Both the position numbers and the translations under genes were made by a program. From Lentilitoribacter sp039986595 (GTDB lineage Bacteria; Pseudomonadota; Alphaproteobacteria; Rhizobiales; Rhizobiaceae): a stretch of DNA of 64,000 nt. Position 1 is the first letter of the stretch, and each line of letters opens with the position of its first letter. The stretch spans positions 186,001-250,000 of the forward strand of contig JBDWQJ010000011.1 of NCBI GenBank assembly GCA_039986595.1, read 5' to 3'. The notes beneath the pieces were generated by a model. That model saw nothing but the letters and a program-made list of their open reading frames with translations, searched no databases and was not told where the DNA came from. Shown one piece after another: positions 58,348 to 64,000 of the stretch.

Positions 58348-58815
58348 ATGGATTTTACAATAACCGGCTTGCCCGTTGACGATTTTTCAAACCTGTTTGG
58401 TCTATCTGATAACGAACTGGCGTCTCATGGCGCCAAACGCTATATTTGTGATGAAACGCCAGGTTTCCCAGATCGTATTGAAATGCGCGACGCAAAGGTT
58501 GGCGAACAGCTAATTTTGCTTAATCACACAAGTATGGGGAAGAACACACCCTATCGCGCTACGCATGCTATATTCGTGCTTGAATATGCTCGTCAGAGCT
58601 ATCATGCGGTAAATGAAATTCCCCCGGTAATGTATAATCGTATGCTCTCACTTAGAGCCTTTGATCAAGACGGCATGATGGTGGATGCAAAAATTGCCAA
58701 GGGTGATGAAATTCGCAAAGCTGTATTAGAGTTATTGGCAAATAAGCGCGTGGTTCACGTCGATGCGCATAACGCGGCGCAAGGCTGTTTTTCTGGACGC
58801 ATTAAGCGCGCTTAG
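58348..58815 (+). CDS. DUF1203 family protein
   Basis: The 155-residue protein (MDFTITGLPVDDFSNLFGLSD, read in parts; RYICDETPGFPDRIEM; VGEQLILLNH; YRATHAIFV; VHVDAHNAAQGCFSGRIKR) matches DUF1203, an uncharacterised family with conserved His and Cys near the C-terminus. AGGAG eight bases upstream fixes ATG 58348. It follows the YegD gene by 76 bases and overlaps the stop of the convergent next gene by four bases. Confidence 0.85.
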   Translation: MDFTITGLPVDDFSNLFGLSDNELASHGAKRYICDETPGFPDRIEMRDAKVGEQLILLNHTSMGKNTPYRATHAIFVLEYARQSYHAVNEIPPVMYNRMLSLRAFDQDGMMVDAKIAKGDEIRKAVLELLANKRVVHVDAHNAAQGCFSGRIKRA

Positions 58816-59153
58816 TAATCCCGACCTTCTTTGTGCCAAAACTCCATCGCTTTGGCACGACCTGGATATTTATCTGCCTCAAAGCCGATTGTTTTACCTG
58901 TTGCGATCGCACCGAAAACACCAATCGCTTTCATATGCGCGCCATCATAAATGAATGAGCGCATCGCATCTTGGTCTTTCCAAACCGTAATTGTGTGGTG
59001 ATACCCATCCTTAGAAAAAGCCAGAGCTTTGATATTTCCATCAGCTATACGTGCCTGTTGATAGGCCGGTGTTGCATGTCGCCAAAACACATAAAGATGC
59101 CATGGATACTTCCAAGTTCTTTTGATTTTCAATCCGGTTATTGAAATATACAT
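58812..59153 (-). CDS. Dimeric alpha/beta-barrel protein (antibiotic biosynthesis monooxygenase-like)
   Basis: The 113-residue protein begins MYISITGLKIKRTWKYPWHL and contains YHHTITVWKDQDAMRSFIYDG and AHMKAIGVFGAIATGKTIGFE, typical of small ferredoxin-like dimers related to ABM monooxygenases. No cofactor residues can be named. It is monocistronic, convergent with the DUF1203 gene. Confidence 0.7.
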   Translation of the reverse strand: MYISITGLKIKRTWKYPWHLYVFWRHATPAYQQARIADGNIKALAFSKDGYHHTITVWKDQDAMRSFIYDGAHMKAIGVFGAIATGKTIGFEADKYPGRAKAMEFWHKEGRDY

Positions 59154-59332
59154 CTCGCACCCATTAACTATTATGATCTCATTTCTTTACGCATCTTTTT
59201 AACTAAAAGATTGGCGTCATCAACCTACAAATGTGAACTTTTGTCTCCACAAGGTAAAGTATTGTAAATATTGAGTTTTTTAATTGAAAACTTGCTAAGA
59301 ACATGTATTTCATCCTCCAAAGGATGAGCATC

Positions 59333-59926
59333 ATGAAGACATCAATTATTTCAAACACACTTACCTGGGCGATTTTGGCACTGCCAGCCATAGGATTAAT
59401 GATTGGATATTCCAATGGATCTGTATCTGTCCATGACATGCTGCACCCAACCGGGGAGTTTGCCGGTAGATTTTTAATTATCACGATGATGATCACACCA
59501 CTGCGAATGATATTTACAAAAGCGAAATGGCTCTTCTGGCTTTCCAAACGCCGCCGATGGATTGGCGTTGCTTCATTTGGATATGCTGCTCTTCACACTT
59601 GGTTTTATATCGTTGATAAAGGCGGTATATCTCCAATGTTAGCCGAATTTACCGAATTTGGCATTTGGACTGGATGGTTGGCGTTTGCGATCTTCATCCC
59701 CCTTGCTGTTACCAGCAATGACGTGTCACAAAAATGGCTTCTTACCCGCTGGAAGCAAGTTCAAAGATGGGTGTACCCAGCGGCCGTCCTAACACTTGTG
59801 CACTGGATATTCGTTCACAATGAATTTGGCCCAGCACTCGTACACTTTGCTCCGCTGGCTGCCTTAGAGGCTTACAGAATTTGGAAAAATTACAGTGATC
59901 AACGCGCAAATGCAGCCATTTACTGA
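59333..59926 (+). CDS. Ferric reductase-like membrane protein, MsrQ-like
   Basis: The 197-residue protein has about six hydrophobic segments with His residues placed as in heme-binding YedZ/MsrQ (GYAALHTWFYIV, LTLVHWIFVHNEFG) and RRRWIGVASFGY. MsrQ passes electrons from quinones to the periplasmic Met-SO reductase MsrP. No msrP is adjacent, but exported MsrA and MsrB are encoded in the window. AAGGA eight bases before ATG 59333 sets the start. Confidence 0.8.
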   Translation: MKTSIISNTLTWAILALPAIGLMIGYSNGSVSVHDMLHPTGEFAGRFLIITMMITPLRMIFTKAKWLFWLSKRRRWIGVASFGYAALHTWFYIVDKGGISPMLAEFTEFGIWTGWLAFAIFIPLAVTSNDVSQKWLLTRWKQVQRWVYPAAVLTLVHWIFVHNEFGPALVHFAPLAALEAYRIWKNYSDQRANAAIY

Positions 59927-59935
59927 GGGGCTTGA

Positions 59936-60226
59936 TTAAAGCCCTTCAAGCAATACAAGCGTACATTTTGCATTATTTTCGCGCAAAGGACGCACCGGCG
60001 CATATGCATCGCTTTTCATAAAGGCCCGCGCATTTTCCATATCCGGAAATTCGATCAACACAACACGCGTTGGGGTCCATAAATCATTATCGATGATGTC
60101 CATGGCGCCACCACGGGTTAAATATTTGCCGCCATAGCTCTCAGCAATTGGTCGTGCCAATGCCTTATATTCCTCATAGACTTCAGCGTTTTCAATTTTT
60201 GTGTCGACGAGAATATAAGCAGGCAT
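59936..60226 (-). CDS. DUF1330 family protein
   Basis: The 96-residue protein begins MPAYILVDTKIENAEVYEEY and has SYGGKYLTRGGAMDII and VLIEFPDMENARAFMKSD, the full DUF1330 pattern. It is a shorter paralog of the protein at 41312. Function unknown. It is divergent from the MarR-GNAT gene. Confidence 0.88.
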   Translation of the reverse strand: MPAYILVDTKIENAEVYEEYKALARPIAESYGGKYLTRGGAMDIIDNDLWTPTRVVLIEFPDMENARAFMKSDAYAPVRPLRENNAKCTLVLLEGL

Positions 60227-60321
60227 TACGTGTTTCCTATTTGATGTGAGTTAGTCACATCATAGCGAGCCATTTTTAAATGAACACCTAAAGCAAAAAT
60301 ATTTCTCTTGCATTTAGATAT

Positions 60322-60342
60322 TATGTTGACTAAAGCAACATA
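60322..60342. promoter_or_regulatory. TATGTTG-N7-CAACATA palindrome
   Basis: Perfect 7-base arms lie 30 bases before the MarR-GNAT start, with a second small palindrome TATTGGCAATA at about 60350-60361. They are likely sites for the MarR half of the adjacent protein. Confidence 0.6.
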
Positions 60343-60371
60343 TAAGATGTTATTGGCAATATAGGTATAAT

Positions 60372-61298
60372 ATGATGGATCAGTCGCTTCAATCTCAAAC
60401 GCTCAATGTTCGTAAGTTCAATCGATTTCATACAAGACTTGTTGGCGCATTAGATGAAGGATTACTCAAATCTGATTTTTCTCTGGTGCAAGTGCGGGTC
60501 ATGTATGAGCTTAATCACACCGCGAATTTGGCGGCGGCTGATTTGATGGAAATCCTGAAACTTGACCGTGGATATCTCAGTCGTTTAATCGCCTCTCTTG
60601 AGGATAAAAACCTCATTGCAAAGTCCCCCGATCCTAAAAATGGGAAAAGGTTGGTGCTTTCACTTACAGAACAAGGCAAGCGCGTTGAAGATGGTCTTGA
60701 ACAGCTATCGTCAAACCAAGTTGAGGATATCTTAAAACCATTAACCCAAACACAAAGACGCCAGCTCGTGCGCTCAATGGAAACCATTGAAAAACTGCTC
60801 GGCTCCCCCGATGCGGATCCATCTTATATTTTGCGTGATCCTGAACCAGGCGACATGGGATGGATCGTTCATCGCCACGGCGTTTTATATACCCAAGAGC
60901 AAAATTGGGATGTCTCATTTGAAGGTGTTGTGGCAGAAATTGTCGGTGAATATCTTAAGAACTACAATCCAAAGCGCGAACGTTGCTGGATTGCAGAACA
61001 TGCTGGTCAAGTTGCCGGATCTGTTTTTGTCACCGAGGGTGATGCACAAACGGCAAAATTGCGATTGCTTTATGTAGAACCTGAAGCCCGTGGTCTTGGC
61101 ATCGGTGCAAGGCTCGTCTCTGAATGCATTAAATTTGCGCGCCAAAAAGATTATAAGCGCCTGGTATTATGGACCCATTCCATTCAGGAATCGGCGGGTA
61201 AAATCTATGCTGCAGAAGGATTTCAACTCACCAATGAAACAGAGATGGATGTGTTTGGTGCGAAGCTTAAACGCCAGAATTGGGAATTGATTTTGTAA
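60372..61298 (+). CDS. MarR-GNAT fusion protein
   Basis: Residues about 1-145 form a MarR winged-helix module (LAAADLMEILKLDRGYLSRL, then LEDKNLIAKSPDPKNGKRLVLSLTEQG, read in parts). Residues about 155-308 are a GNAT acetyltransferase with the acetyl-CoA loop VEPEARGLGIGARLVSECI and YAAEGFQLTNETEMDVFG. Such fusions are a known architecture; whether the enzyme half senses or modifies a ligand is open. Two adjacent ATGs start the frame, downstream of a palindrome. Confidence 0.93.
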   Translation: MMDQSLQSQTLNVRKFNRFHTRLVGALDEGLLKSDFSLVQVRVMYELNHTANLAAADLMEILKLDRGYLSRLIASLEDKNLIAKSPDPKNGKRLVLSLTEQGKRVEDGLEQLSSNQVEDILKPLTQTQRRQLVRSMETIEKLLGSPDADPSYILRDPEPGDMGWIVHRHGVLYTQEQNWDVSFEGVVAEIVGEYLKNYNPKRERCWIAEHAGQVAGSVFVTEGDAQTAKLRLLYVEPEARGLGIGARLVSECIKFARQKDYKRLVLWTHSIQESAGKIYAAEGFQLTNETEMDVFGAKLKRQNWELIL

Positions 61299-61301
61299 TT
61301 A

Positions 61302-61805
61302 TTACTCACCAAAAGCTGGGCGAAATTTCAACAAGCCACTGGGTGTTTGATCACAAAAACTAATCCACATAACAGCTTCTTCCGGCACATTGGGATAGCT
61401 CAATCGCCCATCATTTTTAAATCCAAATCGCTTATAATATTTAGGGTCCCCAATAAGTGCACAACCATTTGCACCCAGTGCTTTTAATCGCGCAAAACCT
61501 TCGTTAATCAAAAGACCGCCAATGCCTTGTTTTTGCACGTCAGGATGCACTGAAATCGGCCCCAAACCATACCAATCATTATGAGATGAATTGATGGTGA
61601 CTTTGGAAAAGGCAACATGTCCAACAAGCCTTTCATCGATCAGTGCCACCAACGAGATTATAAGATCACCATCGGTGCGAAGCTGGCCCACGAGCGGTGC
61701 TTCTGTGCCATCGCTATAAGCTTTTGGTTTAAACGCAATTTCCGTTAGATTATATATGGCTTTCGCATCGGTTTCTTGCTCATCCTTGATGATGACAGTG
61801 GTCAT
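61302..61805 (-). CDS. GNAT-family N-acetyltransferase (YhbS-like)
   Basis: The roughly 167-residue protein has the GNAT fold with GLGPISVHPDVQKQGIGGLLI, read in parts, as motif A and YYKRFGFKNDGRLSYP near the C-terminus, like YhbS-type enzymes. It is convergent with the MarR-GNAT gene. A GTG at 61814 could add three residues. Substrate unknown. Confidence 0.87.
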   Translation of the reverse strand: MTTVIIKDEQETDAKAIYNLTEIAFKPKAYSDGTEAPLVGQLRTDGDLIISLVALIDERLVGHVAFSKVTINSSHNDWYGLGPISVHPDVQKQGIGGLLINEGFARLKALGANGCALIGDPKYYKRFGFKNDGRLSYPNVPEEAVMWISFCDQTPSGLLKFRPAFGE

Positions 61806-61892
61806 TTGGCTCACTTCTTGATAATTTCAAATCAAATCGATCTTAGCGCCAATCACACGCTGCTCGCAACCATATTCATATTGAGAATTATC

Positions 61893-62963
61893 ATGACCAA
61901 ACCAGTTTACGACACATCAAAACCCGCGCTGGTCACAGGCGCGACAGGCTATATTGCAGGCTGGATTGTTAAAGGCTTGCTCACCCAAGGCATCACCGTT
62001 CATGCTGCCGTGCGTGATCCATCCAACACAGCTAAATATGCACATCTAACGGCACTTACTCAGAACAAACCTGACCAATTAAAATTTTTCAAGGCAGATC
62101 TTTTAGATGAAGGCTCATTTGATGAAGCGATGGCAGGGTGCGGTGTTGTTTTCCACACAGCCTCCCCTTTCACCTCCAATTATAAAGACGCGCAAAAAGA
62201 GCTCATTGATCCGGCGGTAAAAGGCACACGAAATGTACTTGAAAGCGCCAATCGTACCGACACCGTTAGCCGTGTTGTTATAACGTCCTCATGTGCTGCA
62301 ATTTATGGCGATGCAGCGGATTGTTTGACCATGCCAAACGGCACACTCACAGAAGATATTTGGAACACATCATCTCGCCTTGACCACCAGCCTTATTCTT
62401 ATTCTAAAACGCAGGCAGAAAAAGCTGCATGGGAGATCGCAAAAGCACAAGATCGCTGGAAAATGGTTACAATTAACCCGGCTCTTGTTATGGGTCCAGG
62501 GGTTACATTGCAGCCAAATTCTGAAAGCGTATCGATCCTTAAACAGTTTGGCGATGGCACAATGAAGCATGGTGTGCCGAAATTTGAAATCGGCATTGTG
62601 GATGTGCGCGATGTGGCGGATGCGCACCTTCATGCTGGCTATATCAAAGAGGCCCAAGGGCGCCACATTGCCTGTGCTAAAACTATGAGTATGTTGGAAA
62701 TTGGCCAAACATTGGAAAAGAAATTTGGCGCCGATTGGCCCTTCCCAAAATCTACCGCACCGAAATGGCTTTTATGGGTGTTTGGCCCGATCTTTAATAA
62801 GATGTTCACGCGTGAAATGATTTCCAAAAACGTCGGTCATTCATGGAAAGCAGATAATTCAAAATCTAAAGAAAAGCTTGGGATCAAATATCGCAATGCT
62901 GAAACCGCGATCACCGATATGTTTGAACAAATGGTCGATGAAGGTGTGTTTAAAGGTAAGTAG
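61893..62963 (+). CDS. NAD-dependent epimerase/dehydratase family reductase (dihydroflavonol reductase-like)
   Basis: The 356-residue extended short-chain dehydrogenase has the NAD(P)-binding motif VTGATGYIAGWIVKGLL at about residue 13, VFHTASPF near 87, the Ser of VVITSSCAAIYG near 130 and the catalytic YSYSKTQAEK near 169. The closest type is dihydroflavonol/aldehyde reductases. ATG 61893 matches the family start; a longer frame upstream overlaps the divergent GNAT gene. Confidence 0.9.
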   Translation: MTKPVYDTSKPALVTGATGYIAGWIVKGLLTQGITVHAAVRDPSNTAKYAHLTALTQNKPDQLKFFKADLLDEGSFDEAMAGCGVVFHTASPFTSNYKDAQKELIDPAVKGTRNVLESANRTDTVSRVVITSSCAAIYGDAADCLTMPNGTLTEDIWNTSSRLDHQPYSYSKTQAEKAAWEIAKAQDRWKMVTINPALVMGPGVTLQPNSESVSILKQFGDGTMKHGVPKFEIGIVDVRDVADAHLHAGYIKEAQGRHIACAKTMSMLEIGQTLEKKFGADWPFPKSTAPKWLLWVFGPIFNKMFTREMISKNVGHSWKADNSKSKEKLGIKYRNAETAITDMFEQMVDEGVFKGK

Positions 62964-62997
62964 ATGTCATCATTTTACATAATCTCCAAACATATCT

Positions 62998-63018
62998 CTG
63001 ACCATTGGTCAGGTTTTT
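62998..63018 (+). terminator. Intrinsic terminator after the reductase gene
   Basis: CTGACC-ATT-GGTCAG forms a perfect 6-base-pair hairpin followed by GTTTTT. Confidence 0.8.
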
Positions 63019-63106
63019 AGGTCAAAATCATAGAATGCCGGGATGGCAACTGCCCTCCGCGCGCGATATAGTGTGCTTATAATTTGAGAATAAGAAAGCC
63101 CGCGCC

Positions 63107-63337
63107 ATGAAACTTCATCCAAAACTACAACCCGTTCTATTTGGCCTGATATTGTCTGGATTTATGTCGGCGATCGTTTCCGGCGTGACACTTTTGCGCA
63201 CGACGGGTCTGGTCGATGGATTTGGTGGATATTGGCTAAATGCCTGGGTCTGGGCTTGGGCTGTTGCCTTCCCAGCTGTATTGGTTTTTGCGCCAATAGC
63301 GCGCCGAATTGTGGCGCGCTTGTTTCGTAATTCATAA
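63107..63337 (+). CDS. DUF2798 family membrane protein
   Basis: The 76-residue protein has two hydrophobic helices (PVLFGLILSGFMSAIVSGVT and WAWAVAFPAVLVFAPIARRI) and the WLNAWVWAWAVAFP signature of DUF2798. These small inner-membrane proteins are uncharacterised and often sit near stress regulators. The gene stands alone here. Confidence 0.87.
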   Translation: MKLHPKLQPVLFGLILSGFMSAIVSGVTLLRTTGLVDGFGGYWLNAWVWAWAVAFPAVLVFAPIARRIVARLFRNS

Positions 63338-63399
63338 AGTTGCTAGGGAGTGCAGATCATGTTTTTTGCGGATCACATCAGCCTGCCGATCTCTCATCT

Positions 63400-63972
63400 C
63401 TAGCTAGCGATTTTTACGTCTTTGTAATGCGCATCGACTAATGCTTCCAACCCACTACGCAGTTTCGCTGTAAGCTCAACATCTTTTAAAACGCCTGCTT
63501 CTGTGTCGAACTTTTCGGAAAATGGTCCAACAGCAAAACTGGCTTTAAGTTCTGCTTTGAAGAACTGGGCTGAATTATCTGCAATTGAGAGCACGTTGGC
63601 GCCGCCATTTGGCCCGATTGAGGCCGACATATGTAATGTAGGTTTATCCTGAAATACAGCCATTTTAATGCGAGACGCCCAATCAAAAACATTCTTATAA
63701 GCGCTTGTGTAATTACCGTTATATTCTGCAAATGAAATGATAAGTGCATCAGCTTGAGTGATTTTATCATAGAATTTGTGCGCCAATGGATGCACGCCAT
63801 CTGTATTTTCACGATCAAGAGAATAGATCGGCATCTCATAATCATTTAGGTCTATAATTTCGATATCAGCATCTGTATCAAAGTCTGATTTTAAAACCTC
63901 AGCTGCATGGGTAACCAATTGTTTGTTAATCGAATTTTTGCTGTTTGTGGCAGCGAATGCGAGTACTTTCAT
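63400..63972 (-). CDS. NADPH-dependent FMN reductase family protein
   Basis: The 190-residue flavodoxin-like protein has an FMN phosphate loop region AATNSKNSINKQLV (about 8-21), a PIYSLDREN segment and FAEYNGNYTSAYKNVFDW (about 81-98), the usual signature of chromate/quinone/FMN reductases. It is probably a cytoplasmic reductase using NAD(P)H. Its upstream region is cut by the window end. Confidence 0.88.
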   Translation of the reverse strand: MKVLAFAATNSKNSINKQLVTHAAEVLKSDFDTDADIEIIDLNDYEMPIYSLDRENTDGVHPLAHKFYDKITQADALIISFAEYNGNYTSAYKNVFDWASRIKMAVFQDKPTLHMSASIGPNGGANVLSIADNSAQFFKAELKASFAVGPFSEKFDTEAGVLKDVELTAKLRSGLEALVDAHYKDVKIAS

Positions 63973-64000
63973 AATGAATTTCCTTCAACTAATCTTCTTT

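Noticed and set aside
1..64000. CRISPR array, rRNA, tRNA, insertion sequence or replication origin
   Set aside because: No regularly spaced direct repeats, conserved rRNA or tRNA motifs, transposase frames or DnaA-box clusters were seen on either strand.

Overview
The window is a 64 kb stretch of a moderately AT-rich chromosome from an alphaproteobacterium, probably a marine or coastal member of the Hyphomicrobiales (inference). Supporting signs are an Lrp-type PutR divergent from a PutA that lacks its own DNA-binding domain, a GcrA-like protein beside a DUF6456-like protein, and candidate small RNAs with C-rich loops of the kind common in alphaproteobacteria. I found no rRNA, tRNA, CRISPR array, transposase or integrase. 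The genes are mostly short, often divergent cassettes: one regulator paired with one exporter or enzyme, with a palindrome in between.

Layout. 0-9 kb: PutR/PutA proline catabolism, a LysR gene, a methyltransferase, an MDR oxidoreductase, an EamA permease and an FkbM methyltransferase. 9-14.6 kb: a secreted beta-trefoil protein, a Tat-exported metallo-beta-lactamase-fold hydrolase, an orphan HigA-like antitoxin, a membrane AraC regulator facing a secreted hydrolase, and a GFA protein. 14.6-17 kb: a phage-like control island (DUF6456-like, GcrA-like, S24-type repressor) with a cluster of TACGTA-rich operators. A matching operator lies in the promoter spacer of an unknown gene at 24.7 kb. 17-25 kb: regulator/effector pairs (LysR-MFS, ArsR-hydrolase, MarR-EamA), then two tandem related structured RNAs behind FNR/FixK-type boxes, an exported MsrB and an extended GST. 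25-31 kb: a four-hairpin RNA candidate, an EgtD-like methyltransferase with an MFS exporter, an OhrR-like regulator with a 73-residue protein, and a class D beta-lactamase preceded by a three-way-junction element. 32-37.6 kb: a TopAI/YjhX-like toxin gene overlapping a GNAT gene, an altered GT51 protein, a VOC protein, two tandem related MFS genes and a small kinase. 37.6-45.4 kb: a NIT-domain chemoreceptor, TetR/VOC/DUF1330, MFS, HxlR and WrbA. 45.4-51 kb: a BaeSR-like two-component system facing a secreted YHYH protein, then MFS. 51-64 kb: LysR with two exported SnoaL-like proteins, RNase T2, exported MsrA, a 57-residue ORF followed by a C-rich-loop RNA, an ArsR/AHSA1 operon, a YegD-type Hsp70, an MsrQ-like membrane protein, a MarR-GNAT fusion and small redox enzymes.

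Shared themes are efflux and stress. There are eight predicted permeases (six MFS, two EamA), periplasmic methionine sulfoxide repair, peroxide/quinone/electrophile-type regulators (OhrR, HxlR, MarR, TetR) and flavin oxidoreductases. The least explained parts are the RNAs: twin transcripts with FNR-type promoters at 22.5-22.85 kb, the small-ORF/sRNA unit at 55.1-55.4 kb, and structured elements at 5.9, 25.3 and 30.2 kb. Several expose UCCCC or CCUCC loops that could pair with ribosome-binding sites. All folds were derived by eye, and transcription is not demonstrated.
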